From Actinomyces radicidentis (GTDB lineage Bacteria; Actinomycetota; Actinomycetes; Actinomycetales; Actinomycetaceae): 64,000 nt of DNA. Where the stretch lies: the NCBI RefSeq assembly GCF_001553565.1, contig NZ_CP014228.1:62001-126000 (forward strand). The letters are read 5' to 3'. Position 1 is the stretch's first letter. Each line of letters starts with the position of its first letter. The notes under the pieces are model-generated. The model worked only from the letters and a program-made list of their open reading frames with translations, was not told where the DNA came from and did no database searches. A program made the translations under genes and the position numbers. Below, one piece after another: positions 39,501-47,294 of the stretch.

Positions 39501-39945
39501 CGTGGGAGGGGACGGGGCCGCGGCCCTCGCCGTGCCCGCCGGGAGCGTCCTCGTCGTCGGCCCGCGCGGCTCGGGGCGGAGCACCGCCCTCGCGGCGCTG
39601 GCTCGGGCGCGGCGGGAGACCGGGCTCCCGGAGGCGCTTCTCCTCGACGACCTCGACCTCGCCTCCCCACAGGAGCAGTCTCGGGTCGAGGAGGCGCTGG
39701 CGGCGGGGCGGACGGTCCTCGCCGCGGCGACGACCGAGCGCTGCGCCGGGACCTACCGAGGCCCGCTGGCGGTGCTGCGCGAGCGCGCGGACCTCCTCGT
39801 CCTGCGTCCCGGGAGCGGGCCCTCGGCGCAGGTGGCGGGGACCCCGCTGCGCGCCGTCGTGGACGTCCGGGCGCCGGCGGCGCCGGGGCGGGGTGCGCTC
39901 GTCGCCCGGGGCACCGCGGTGCCCGTCCAGGTGGTCCACAGGTAG
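36574..39945 (+). CDS. FHA-membrane-FtsK/SpoIIIE ATPase, EssC/EccC-like, orphan
   Basis: A 1123-residue protein (GTG start, best guess). An FHA domain spans about 40-130: VGRG, LSRTQ and DPGSRNGT. Two transmembrane helices at about 150-170 and 176-198 follow. Then come three ATPase-like modules: D1 has Walker A GTTGSGKSEL (Lys495) and Walker B VVVVDEF (Asp592, Glu593); D2 has GSSRSGRT near 770 and D3 has GPRGSGRST near 997, both with Arg instead of the Walker Lys. FHA plus two helices plus tandem FtsK domains is the plan of EssC, the motor of type VII secretion. No WXG100, EccB, EccD or mycosin gene lies nearby. The gene is divergent from the SRAP gene. Confidence 0.85.
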   Translation: MPSLAALSPAVARPHPDEPHRTSPGGTRAALEALTADHHLAVLEGPDAGLVVPLVDGRDVGRGAVLTDPALSRTQLRVRLRGGRVLVSDPGSRNGTVILRRGRGRRRLGSAPTRLVPGDRVRAGGTVLELRTRPTALAVPVPPGDRTARWAVLVPVVAVLAMAGVAVVGTLTGSRGLLGSLMVVPMLLMAASRLVPALGGRGRGARATAGWRGRRGREPDPAGMLLAVASGRGRAPVGDGPAAGAGSAGRDGETIRAWAGRRRRRSVIAIGPGDAVALRGPGASRALAWWVAQAAARGDVVLGAAQDGLRLRWPRDGGCATVVAVEAPPPGAADALRDTVVTAGPLDGTPAAAGPGSAVDPVRARGAEQGTRSEPRQPAALGAHLVRRDLPASVSRVLDGNDPGIPLTERWMRAVLDLALTEDRSEAPDSGLPGTVRLSGVTGEIDRERVARSWSRHDEDLLPAVLGVREGGALRADLVADGPHALLAGTTGSGKSELLTSWVLQLCLAQPPERLALVLVDYKGGAAFDPLRGLPHVAGVLTDLDPAGTWRALSSLRAEGRRRERVLARAGAKDVGALPRPDRLPRLVVVVDEFATLAAEHPDVLDALVRVAAQGRSLGIHLVLATQRPQGAVTPSIRANTTLRVCLRVLDPADSRDVLGHDGAARLERVPGRVLVAGAAEDAGPRPAQAPWAGRERDVAAAVREIAAAARGRGRPFRPWAAPLPCLARRAAPSDRRRRGPVLLALTDLPEEQRLGRWSWEPTDPLLVLGSSRSGRTSALGSAARGAALRGLVPQLCGAAWERLGATAWTPGTVVGPRDPRRLARLWRLALDGDLAGDLLVLDDAESLVVAVDEQLGPGEGQAMLDALVRTLPSLGTGLVVSASLGAATTRWAGRLPTRLVLGAPEPAQASVAGLPRGVTTGRRPGAGVLLEVCGTTACQVVLPGRGEGYRGPDGGSHRRLKPLPLAAAPVHGSWAVGGDGAAALAVPAGSVLVVGPRGSGRSTALAALARARRETGLPEALLLDDLDLASPQEQSRVEEALAAGRTVLAAATTERCAGTYRGPLAVLRERADLLVLRPGSGPSAQVAGTPLRAVVDVRAPAAPGRGALVARGTAVPVQVVHR

Positions 39946-40209
39946 TTGACGACGGGACCATCGCCGCCACCGGCGCCGTCGTGTCACGATGTCATCACGG
40001 GACGTCCAGAAGTGTTGAGAAATCAAGGATTCGCGGCTGTGAGCATCACGACAGGTGCTGGGCGCAGGTCTCACCGCTGACCCCTTGTCCGGGAAAACGA
40101 CGCGTGTGAAAGTTGGGCCAGGACGCGGTCACTCACCGTTCAGATCCCGGCTCCCCCGGGTTGGTCGACGGCAGGTGGCACCGCAGCAGAACCACACGAA
40201 GGAGCCCTC

Positions 40210-40458
40210 ATGGACTGGCGCAGTCAGGCCGCATGTCTCACCGTCGACCCCGAGCTCTTCTTCCCCGTGGGCAACACCGGTCCGGCCATCGCCCAGATCG
40301 CCGAGGCCAAGGAGGTGTGCGCCCGCTGCGACGTGGTCGACACCTGCCTCAAGTGGGCCCTCGAGAACGGTCAGGACGCCGGCGTCTGGGGCGGCATGAG
40401 CGAGGACGAGCGCCGCTCCCTCAAGCGCCGCGCCGCCCGCGCCCGCCGCTCCTCCTGA
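40210..40458 (+). CDS. whiB1: WhiB1-type iron-sulfur transcription factor
   Basis: An 82-residue Wbl protein that binds a [4Fe-4S] cluster through Cys9, Cys37, Cys40 and Cys46 and works with the housekeeping sigma factor. The DPELFFPVGNTGPA start, GVWGGMSEDERR turn and basic C-terminus match WhiB1 (WblE in Streptomyces), an essential NO-responsive member. GAAGGAG precedes the ATG. The gene lies beside pdtaS, tail to tail, the same arrangement as Rv3219/Rv3220c in Mycobacterium tuberculosis. Its last 48 bases are tandemly duplicated after the stop. Confidence 0.95.
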   Translation: MDWRSQAACLTVDPELFFPVGNTGPAIAQIAEAKEVCARCDVVDTCLKWALENGQDAGVWGGMSEDERRSLKRRAARARRSS

Positions 40459-40505
40459 GCGCCGCTCCCTCAAGCGCCGCGCCGCCCGCGCCCGCCGCTC
40501 CTCCT
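40408..40505. repeat. 49-bp perfect tandem duplication across the whiB1 stop
   Basis: Bases 40408-40456 are repeated exactly at 40457-40505, and eight bases of a third copy follow. The second copy lies after the TGA at 40456-40458 and is not translated in the whiB1 frame. Confidence 0.95.
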
Positions 40506-40531
40506 GAGCGCCGAGCCCTCCAGCGCCGAAA

Positions 40532-40565
40532 GGAGCCCCCGCGGACCACGGTCCGCGGGGGCTCC
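40532..40565. terminator. Bidirectional terminator, 16-bp stem
   Basis: Arms 40532-40547 and 40550-40565 lie between the convergent whiB1 and pdtaS genes. Confidence 0.85.
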
Positions 40566-40591
40566 CTCACGTCCGGGGCAGGTCGTCCGGC

Positions 40592-42049
40592 TCAGGCGCT
40601 CAGCAGCCTCGCGTGGATGACGACGTCCGTGCCGCCGCCCTCGGCGGGCAGCCAGTCGATCGTGCCGCGCAGCTCACCGCGCACGAGGGTCGTCACGATG
40701 CGGGTGCCGAGGCCCCCCATGATCGTGCCCTCCTCCACGCCGGCACCGTCGTCGATGACGTGGATCGTCAGGTCGGTCCCGCGGCGCTCGGCCCGCACGG
40801 TGACGACGCCGTCGCGGTCCTCGAGACCGTGCTCGACGGCGTTCGTCACGAGCTCGGCGAGGACCGTGGCGAGGGCCTGGGCGGCGTCGGCGTCGATGAT
40901 CCCGAAGCCGCCCTCCAGGTGCGTGGTCACCGACCCCGACGACGTCGCCACCGTCGCGGCAAGGCGCAGGATCGAGGAGAAGACCTCGTCGAAGTCGACG
41001 TGCTCGTCCACGTTCTGGCTCAGCGCCTCGTGCACGGTCGCGATCGTGTCCACGCGCCGCTCGGCCTCGGCCAGCGCCTCCCGGGTCTCGTCGTTGGTCG
41101 CGCGGCGCCCCTGGAGGCGCAGGAGCGCGGAGACCGTCTGGAGGTTGTTCTTGACGCGGTGGTGGATCTCACGGATCGTCGCGTCCTTGTTGAGGAGGAC
41201 CTGCTCGCGGCGGCGGATCTCGGTCACGTCCCGCACCAGGAGGCACGCGCCGGCGCGCTCGCCGTGGCAAGCGAGCGGGATGGAGCGCAGGGAGAGGAAG
41301 ACCCCGCCGACCTCGATCTCGGTCAACCACGCCTGGCGCCCCATGAGGACGACCGCCATCGTCTCATCGACCGGGGTGCGCTCGGGGATGATCGTCGTGA
41401 CGGCCTCGGCGAGCTGGGTGCCGGTGAGCTCGCCCGTGACGCCCAGGCGGTGGAAGCAGGAGCGGGCGTTCGGGGAGGCGTAGACGATGACGCCGTCCGT
41501 GTCGAGACGCACGACGCCGTCGGCGACGCGGGGCGTGCCGTGGCGCAGGCCCGTGGCCGCGCCCTTCACGGGGAAGGACCCCTCGGCGATCATGGCGCAC
41601 AGGGCGTCGGCGATCGACTCCATCGGCTGCTCGACCAGACGGCCGGCGCGCAGGACGCCGACGCTCGTCTCACGGGTGATGACGGCGAAGGCCCGCCCGT
41701 CGCGGACGACGGGGACGTACTGCTCGCGCACCGCCGTCGTGCCCGTCCACTCCGGATCCGGGGCGACCTGCGTCTCGGCGCTCTCCAGGGTCCGGAGGGC
41801 GAGCTCCTCGCGGGCGCTCGGCATGCGCAGGCCCAGGACGTCCTCGAGGTGGACGGTCGTGCCCGTCGAGGGACGGCAGTGGGCGATGGCGACGAAGCGC
41901 CCCGACTCGGTGCGGGCCCACAGCACGAGGTCGGACACCGACAGGTCGGCGATGACCTGCCAGTCCCCCACCAGCTGGTGGAGCCAGTCGAGGTCGGCGG
42001 GGTCGAGCTCGACGACGCCGCGGAGCGAGGAGGGCAGCAGGGTAGGCAC
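40592..42049 (-). CDS. pdtaS: PdtaS-type cytosolic sensor histidine kinase
   Basis: A 485-residue soluble kinase with an N-terminal GAF-like domain (about 1-150), a PAS domain (about 175-280), a HisKA_2 dimerisation helix with the phospho-acceptor His in IREIHHRVKNNLQTVSALL (about 293-312) and an HATPase_c domain (ELVTNAVEHG as N box, DDGAGVEEG as G1). PdtaS phosphorylates PdtaR, an ANTAR RNA-binding antiterminator; pdtaR is not in this window, as in mycobacteria where it is unlinked. Mycobacterial PdtaS senses copper and NO. Confidence 0.92.
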   Translation of the reverse strand: MPTLLPSSLRGVVELDPADLDWLHQLVGDWQVIADLSVSDLVLWARTESGRFVAIAHCRPSTGTTVHLEDVLGLRMPSAREELALRTLESAETQVAPDPEWTGTTAVREQYVPVVRDGRAFAVITRETSVGVLRAGRLVEQPMESIADALCAMIAEGSFPVKGAATGLRHGTPRVADGVVRLDTDGVIVYASPNARSCFHRLGVTGELTGTQLAEAVTTIIPERTPVDETMAVVLMGRQAWLTEIEVGGVFLSLRSIPLACHGERAGACLLVRDVTEIRRREQVLLNKDATIREIHHRVKNNLQTVSALLRLQGRRATNDETREALAEAERRVDTIATVHEALSQNVDEHVDFDEVFSSILRLAATVATSSGSVTTHLEGGFGIIDADAAQALATVLAELVTNAVEHGLEDRDGVVTVRAERRGTDLTIHVIDDGAGVEEGTIMGGLGTRIVTTLVRGELRGTIDWLPAEGGGTDVVIHARLLSA

Positions 42050-42111
42050 GGGGGCAGCGTACCGGGGCGCTCGAGGACCCGCCGGGCCGGTCCGTGGCAG
42101 GATCCTCCCCC

Positions 42112-42606
42112 ATGAGGAAGTCCGTCACGTTCACCTACCCGGCCGACCCCGCCCGCGTGGCCTCCATGCTCGCGGACCCGGCCTACCAGCGCCGCCGCGC
42201 GGCCAGGCTCGGGCTCGACGACGCCGACGTCGACGTGACGCCGAGCGGCGAGGGCTTCACCGCCACCCTCTCGGGCACCGTCCCTCCCACCCGCCTGCCC
42301 TCCGCCGCACGGCGCTTCGTGCGCTCGGCGCTCTCGTTCACCGTGACCGAGTCCTGGGGCGGGCCCGGCGCCGACGGCACGCGGACCGGTGCCCTCGACG
42401 TCGCCGCCACGGGCGCCCCCGTGCGCGCCTCCGCGACCGGACGCCTCACCCCCGTCGCGGCGGGCACCGCCGTCACCTACGACGTCGACCTGTCCGTCTC
42501 CGTGCCGCTCGTCGGCCGCTCCATCGAGGACAAGGCGCTGTCGATGAGCGGGCGCGTCGTCACCGACGAGGAGAAGCGCGGCGCCGACTGGCTCGCCGCC
42601 CACTGA
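42112..42606 (+). CDS. DUF2505 family protein (START/SRPBCC-like)
   Basis: A 164-residue protein starting MRKSVTFTYPADPARV, a pattern typical of actinobacterial DUF2505, predicted to adopt a helix-grip lipid-binding fold. VTESWGGP and a C-terminal WLAAH are visible; there is no signal peptide. It starts 62 bases from the divergent pdtaS start. Function is unknown. Confidence 0.82.
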   Translation: MRKSVTFTYPADPARVASMLADPAYQRRRAARLGLDDADVDVTPSGEGFTATLSGTVPPTRLPSAARRFVRSALSFTVTESWGGPGADGTRTGALDVAATGAPVRASATGRLTPVAAGTAVTYDVDLSVSVPLVGRSIEDKALSMSGRVVTDEEKRGADWLAAH

Positions 42607-42772
42607 GCGCACCGGGTATCACCGCAGTCGGCCCGACCGACCGCCGGGCCGCCGTCGGGACGCGCTCCCCGCTGAGTCCGCGGGATATTCCCGCGGCGGC
42701 GCCATTCAGCCGCTCGCGCATGACGGCGCGTAGCGGTGGTCGGTTCAGCGGCGCCGTGCCACCATTCGGGTC

Positions 42773-43234
42773 ATGAGTGAGCAGACCAGCACCCCGCGCC
42801 CCGACGACATCATCGAGCCCACGGAGAAGAACTCCGTGTGGGCCGAGCGCACCGGCACCCGCCAGTACCTCGCCCACAACGGCAACGGCGCCGAGGTGCG
42901 CGTCGGCATGGGCCCGGGCGAGTTCTCCCCCGGCGAGCTCCTCAAGATCGCCCTGGCCACGTGCAACACGCTCTCCGCCGACCACCGCCTCGCCAAGGCC
43001 CTCGGCGAGGACTTCGAGGCGAACGTCATCTGCGCCTCCATCAAGAACGAGGAGGAGGAGCGCTACTCCGACCTCGACGTCCAGATCATCACCGACCTGT
43101 CCGGCCTCGACGCCGGCAAGCTCGCCACGCTCACCGAGCGCGTCGAGGGCGCCATCGAGCGCGGATGCACCGTCGGCCACACCCTCGAGCACGGCGCGGG
43201 CGTCCGCCTGCACCTGCTCAACGACGAGGACTGA
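42773..43234 (+). CDS. OsmC/Ohr-family peroxiredoxin-like protein
   Basis: A 153-residue thiol peroxidase fold. The peroxidatic Cys64 lies in [14 protein letters not shown] and the second Cys132 in [13 protein letters not shown], the two active-site cysteines of OsmC proteins that reduce organic hydroperoxides. Whether it is OsmC-like or Ohr-like is not clear. An EcsC-like gene follows 93 bases downstream. Confidence 0.88.
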   Translation: MSEQTSTPRPDDIIEPTEKNSVWAERTGTRQYLAHNGNGAEVRVGMGPGEFSPGELLKIALATCNTLSADHRLAKALGEDFEANVICASIKNEEEERYSDLDVQIITDLSGLDAGKLATLTERVEGAIERGCTVGHTLEHGAGVRLHLLNDED

Positions 43235-43327
43235 GCCCCGTCACCGTCGCCCCCCCGAACGGGCCCGGCGACGACGGCTGCCCCGCCGCGGCGACCACCC
43301 CACGACCAGCACGACCAGGGAGGCACC

Positions 43328-43999
43328 ATGACCATGAAGCCCACCGCCCTCGAGCGAGCCCTCGACAAGGCCATCGCCGTCCCGGCGCGCAAGATCGAGG
43401 AGAACGTCGCCCACCTGCGGCGCGAGAACCCCAAGGCGGAGGTCGCCGAGCTCGTCGACCTCGCCGCCGCGCGATTCCGCAACGAGGCCGGACTGACCTC
43501 CGGCGCCGTCGGGGCCTCCGCCGCTCTGCCCGCGATCGGCACGGGCTCCGCCGCCGCCCTCACCGTCGGCCAGACCGCCGTGTTCCTCGGCTCCGCGGTC
43601 AAGTACGTGCTCACCGTGGCCGAGCTCCAGGGCCTGCGCGTCGTCGACGTCGACAAGCGCCGCGCGCTCGTCCTGTCCGCCCTGCTGGGCGAGGAGGGCG
43701 CCGAGACGATCCAGGGCTCGCTCGGCCTGACCTCGCTGTTCTGGGCCGCCCAGCACCTCGCCGGCATGCCGATGCCGACCGTCAAGGGCATCAACAAGCA
43801 GCTCACCAAGCGGATGGCCAAGCGCGCCGCCGTGCGCGGCGGTGCCCTCGCCGTCGGCCGCCTCGTGCCCTTCGGCATCGGCGCCGCCATCGGCTGGTCC
43901 GGCGGTCGGGCGCTGGCCAACCAGGTCATCGACGGCGCCCGCGCGGCCCTCGGCCCGGCACCGATCGACGTCGACGACGTCGAGGTCATCGAGGCCTGA
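43328..43999 (+). CDS. EcsC-like membrane-associated protein
   Basis: A 223-residue protein with an N-terminal helical part ([16 protein letters not shown]), a glycine/alanine-rich hydrophobic centre ([16 protein letters not shown] through [15 protein letters not shown]) and a second hydrophobic segment ([21 protein letters not shown]). The order resembles EcsC-domain proteins of unknown function. GGGAGG lies four bases before the ATG. The family assignment is by appearance only. Confidence 0.65.
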   Translation: MTMKPTALERALDKAIAVPARKIEENVAHLRRENPKAEVAELVDLAAARFRNEAGLTSGAVGASAALPAIGTGSAAALTVGQTAVFLGSAVKYVLTVAELQGLRVVDVDKRRALVLSALLGEEGAETIQGSLGLTSLFWAAQHLAGMPMPTVKGINKQLTKRMAKRAAVRGGALAVGRLVPFGIGAAIGWSGGRALANQVIDGARAALGPAPIDVDDVEVIEA

Positions 44000-44091
44000 G
44001 CCCCACCCGGCAGCACCACGGCGCGGACGGTCCGGCGACCGCGAGCCAACCCCGCTCGCAGGCTCCGGGCCGCCCGCGCTACGTTGGCGCC

Positions 44092-44994
44092 GTGAGCACC
44101 CCGAGCAGCCCCAGCACGACCAGCGCCCAGACGCCCGCGGTCGGCCGTTACCCGACCCTCGCCGAGATGGGCCTGACCCCGCCCGACGGCGTCGACGTTG
44201 CCTACGAGGAGCTCCTCGCCGAGGTCCTCGCCCACGGCACCCCCAAGGGCGACCGCACGGGCACGGGCACCCGCTCGCTCTTCGCCCGGCAGCTGCGCTA
44301 CGACCTCTCCGCCGGCTTCCCGCGGATCACGACGAAGTTCGTCGCCATGAAGGCCGTCAAGGGCGAGCTGCTCTGGTTCCTCCAGGGCGCGAGCAACGTC
44401 CGATGGCTCCAGGAGCGCGGCATCACCATCTGGGACGAGTGGGCCGACGCCGACGGCGAGCTCGGCCCCGTCTACGGCGTCCAGTGGCGGTCCTGGCCCT
44501 CGCGCGACGGCGGCACGATCGACCAGATCACCGGCGTCATCGAGACGTTGCGGAAGGATCCCGACTCGCGCCGCATGCTCGTCTCCGCCTGGAACGTCTC
44601 CGAGCTCGACCGCATGGCGCTCGCGCCGTGCCACGCCTTCTTCCAGCTCTACGTGGCCGACGGCCGTCTCTCGCTGCAGGTCTACCAGCGCAGCGCGGAC
44701 ATGTTCCTCGGCGTGCCCTTCAACATCGCCTCCTACGCGCTGCTCACCCACATGCTGGCCCAGCAGGCGGGCCTCGAGGTCGGCGAGCTCGTGTGGACGG
44801 GCGGGGACTGCCACGTCTACGACAACCACGTCGAGCAGGTCCGCGAGCAGCTCTCCCGAGTCCCGCAGGCGCACCCCTTCCCGACGCTGCGGCTCGAGCG
44901 GGCGGAGTCGATCGACGCCTACACGATGGACGGCATTGACGCCTCGGCCGGCTACGAGCACCACCCCGTGATCAAGGCCCCGGTGGCGGTGTGA
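44092..44994 (+). CDS. thyA: Thymidylate synthase
   Basis: A 300-residue enzyme that methylates dUMP to dTMP using methylene-tetrahydrofolate, producing dihydrofolate. The catalytic Cys180 is in [19 protein letters not shown] near 57, the phosphate-binding RRM and [20 protein letters not shown] are also present. The Ser/Thr-rich first 20 residues extend beyond the usual start. dfrA, which recycles the dihydrofolate, follows. Confidence 0.97.
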   Translation: MSTPSSPSTTSAQTPAVGRYPTLAEMGLTPPDGVDVAYEELLAEVLAHGTPKGDRTGTGTRSLFARQLRYDLSAGFPRITTKFVAMKAVKGELLWFLQGASNVRWLQERGITIWDEWADADGELGPVYGVQWRSWPSRDGGTIDQITGVIETLRKDPDSRRMLVSAWNVSELDRMALAPCHAFFQLYVADGRLSLQVYQRSADMFLGVPFNIASYALLTHMLAQQAGLEVGELVWTGGDCHVYDNHVEQVREQLSRVPQAHPFPTLRLERAESIDAYTMDGIDASAGYEHHPVIKAPVAV

Positions 44995-45043
44995 GCGGGG
45001 CCGAGCAGCTCGGAGCCGGGTCGGCGTCCGGTCCCGGCGCCAC

Positions 45044-45080
45044 GATGTCCCGATCTCGCGGTCAGGATGTCCCGATCTCG
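45044..45080. repeat. 22-bp direct-repeat pair, copy B
   Basis: GATGTCCCGATCTCG occurs twice with a 22-base period, 50 bases after the thyA stop and before the likely dfrA start. It matches copy A near 27510 except for one base. Confidence 0.8.
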
Positions 45081-45107
45081 GGGACTGCAGCGCCCGGGGG
45101 GACCCGG

Positions 45108-45686
45108 GTGGGGGCGATCTGGGCCCAGGACCCCAGCGGGATCATCGGCGCCGACGGCACCATGCTGTGGCGGGTGCCCGGCGACTTCGCGCACTTCAGG
45201 GCGACGACCCTCGGCGGCGTCATCGTCATGGGCCGCACCACCTGGGACTCGATCGGGGCCGCCCTGCCCGGGCGGACGAGCGTCGTCCTCACCCGGCGGC
45301 CCGGGTGGAGCGCCGACGGCGTCGCCGCCGTCGCGGGCGGCCTGCCCGAGGCGCTCGGGCGCGCCCGTGAGCTCGCCGCCGCCCTGCCCGAGGACCCTCG
45401 CGACGAGGCCCACCGTCCGCTCCCCCGCACCTGGGTCATCGGCGGCGGCACCGTCTACCGTCAGGCGCTCGAGGAGCGTCTCCTCGACGAGGTCCTCGTC
45501 TCCACCATCGACGTCGACGCCGCCTGCGTCGCCCGCGAGCGCGGCCTGCCCGGCTCCGCGCTCGTCCGCGTGCCCACGCTCGAGGCGCCCGAGTGGGTCC
45601 GTGACGCGGCGACCTCGGACCCCGACGGCGCCTGGCGCGAGTCGCGCGGCACCCGGTGGCGGCTCGACCGCCTCACCCGCTCGTGA
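45108..45686 (+). CDS. dfrA: Dihydrofolate reductase
   Basis: A 192-residue NADPH-dependent enzyme that regenerates tetrahydrofolate. Core motifs: GAIWAQDPSGIIGADG, MLWRVPGDFAHFR (the acidic Asp), IVMGRTTWDSI and WVIGGGTVY. The frame is open back to a GTG at 44991 that overlaps the thyA stop as GTGA, giving a 39-residue extension that translates the 22-bp repeat. The GTG at 45108, with a G-rich stretch upstream, gives the normal N-terminus and is preferred, with some doubt. Confidence 0.9.
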   Translation: MGAIWAQDPSGIIGADGTMLWRVPGDFAHFRATTLGGVIVMGRTTWDSIGAALPGRTSVVLTRRPGWSADGVAAVAGGLPEALGRARELAAALPEDPRDEAHRPLPRTWVIGGGTVYRQALEERLLDEVLVSTIDVDAACVARERGLPGSALVRVPTLEAPEWVRDAATSDPDGAWRESRGTRWRLDRLTRS

Positions 45687-47173
45687 GCGCCGGCCCGGAG
45701 ACCGGGGTCGCAGGGGCCGCGCCGGAGCCGGAGCGCCGCGCCCCGCGCGCCTCCCTGCTCGCGAACCCGACGCTGCGCGCTCTGCTGGCGATCTGCCTGT
45801 TCACCTACGTCGCGCAGAACATGCTCAACGTGTCGATCGCCCCGCTCGCCCGTGCGCTCGGCCTGCGGGAGTGGATCGTGGGCCTGGCCGTCTCCTCGGC
45901 CGCCCTCTTCGTCACCCTGCTCTCCCAGTTCTGGGGGCGGCGCTCCATCGCCTGGGGACGCCGCCGCGTCCTGCTCACCTCGTTGACCCTCGCGGTCATC
46001 GCGGGCTCGCTGTTCTCCGGGGCCGTCGCGCTGCGCGCCGCCGGCGCCCTCGGGGCCACGGCCGCGGCCCTCGGGATCGTCGTCGCCCGCGGCCCCTTCT
46101 TCGGCTCCGCCGTCTCCGCGATCCCGCCGACGGGTCAGGCCCTCGTCGCCGAGATCACCCCCGCCGAGGAGGACCGCGTACGCGGGATGGCGGCCTTCTC
46201 GGGCTCCATCCAGCTCTCCATCGTCATCGGCTCGGTGGTCTCGAGCGCGCTGGGGGCCTGGTCGATCTACGCGCCCGTCCACGCGACGCCGGTCTTCGTC
46301 GTCATCGCCCTCGTCATCGGGCTCGTCGGGATCCCGCGCGACGGCACCGAGCCGCACCGGCGCCGTCGCCGGATGAGGCGGGCCCTGCGCCGCCCGGTGA
46401 CGGCGGACCCCGTCACGACAGCCAGGGACGCCCCGAGCGCCGCGGCGCTCGCCGCGCCCGCGGGCCCCGGTGCGACCGTGCTCCCCGAGCCGGCGACTCT
46501 CGAGTCCGCCCTCAGCGAGGCGGGCCCCAGCGGGGCCGGCACCGTCACGGCGGGCGGTCCCGTCTCCCCCGCCGCGCGCCCCGCGGCCCGTGCTCTCCCG
46601 CCGCGCGTGTCCTGGACGGACCCGCGGCTGCTGCCCTGGATCGGGGCGGCCTTCGGCATGTTCTTCACCTCCGGCGTCGTCCAGATCATCGCGGGCTTCA
46701 TCGTCCAGGACCGCCTGGGGCTCAGCCCTCAGCGGGCCGTCTCGGTCACCGCGGTCATGCTGCTCGCCAACGCCGCGGGCGCCATGCTCACCCAGCTCGT
46801 CGCGGTGCCCCGCCTGGGCTGGCGCCCGCAGCGGCTCGTGCGCACGGGCGTCACCCTCGCGCTCGTCGCGCTCGTCGTCCTCGCCCTCGCGCCGAGCCTC
46901 CCGCTCATGGCCGGCGCGACCTTCTGCGTGGGGCTCGCCGCCGGGCTCACCAGCCCGGGCTTCACCGCCGGGGGCTCGCTGGCGGTGAGCGGGCCCGAGC
47001 AGGGCGGCGTCGCCGGGATCCTCAACGCGACGGGCTCCCTCACCTGGATCTTCGCGCCGGTGACGGCGACCACCCTGTACGGCTGGCACCCGATCGCACC
47101 CTTCGTCCTCGCCGGCGCCGTGCTCGCGGTCTCCGTGACGACCGCCTGGACGGCAGGGTCGCTCAGGCCCTGA
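45683..47173 (+). CDS. Major facilitator superfamily transporter
   Basis: A 496-residue membrane protein with about 12 helices in two halves, joined by a long, disordered basic then Ala/Pro-rich loop (about 225-310). The GRRSIAWGRRRVLL loop between helices 2 and 3 is the MFS motif A region. GTG overlaps the dfrA stop (GTGA), so it is translated with thyA-dfrA. The substrate is unknown; drug or metabolite export is usual for this type. Confidence 0.85.
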   Translation: MSAGPETGVAGAAPEPERRAPRASLLANPTLRALLAICLFTYVAQNMLNVSIAPLARALGLREWIVGLAVSSAALFVTLLSQFWGRRSIAWGRRRVLLTSLTLAVIAGSLFSGAVALRAAGALGATAAALGIVVARGPFFGSAVSAIPPTGQALVAEITPAEEDRVRGMAAFSGSIQLSIVIGSVVSSALGAWSIYAPVHATPVFVVIALVIGLVGIPRDGTEPHRRRRRMRRALRRPVTADPVTTARDAPSAAALAAPAGPGATVLPEPATLESALSEAGPSGAGTVTAGGPVSPAARPAARALPPRVSWTDPRLLPWIGAAFGMFFTSGVVQIIAGFIVQDRLGLSPQRAVSVTAVMLLANAAGAMLTQLVAVPRLGWRPQRLVRTGVTLALVALVVLALAPSLPLMAGATFCVGLAAGLTSPGFTAGGSLAVSGPEQGGVAGILNATGSLTWIFAPVTATTLYGWHPIAPFVLAGAVLAVSVTTAWTAGSLRP

Positions 47174-47225
47174 GCGCGCCGCCCCGGGCCGACGGCGGCG
47201 TCGGCGCGGGGCGGCGCCCGGACGC

Positions 47226-47274
47226 GACGCGGCCCCGGGGACGACGGCGTGAAGCCGGTGCCCGGGGCCGTGTC
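47226..47274. terminator. Terminator hairpin
   Basis: Arms 47226-47239 and 47261-47274 (14 bp, one wobble) separate the convergent MFS and ABC-operon genes. Confidence 0.75.
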
Positions 47275-47294
47275 CGCGGTGGGACGACGGACGA

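Noticed and set aside
40457-40505. A second, overlapping Wbl-type coding segment
   Set aside because: The duplicate follows the stop, is out of frame by one base and carries no Cys ligands.
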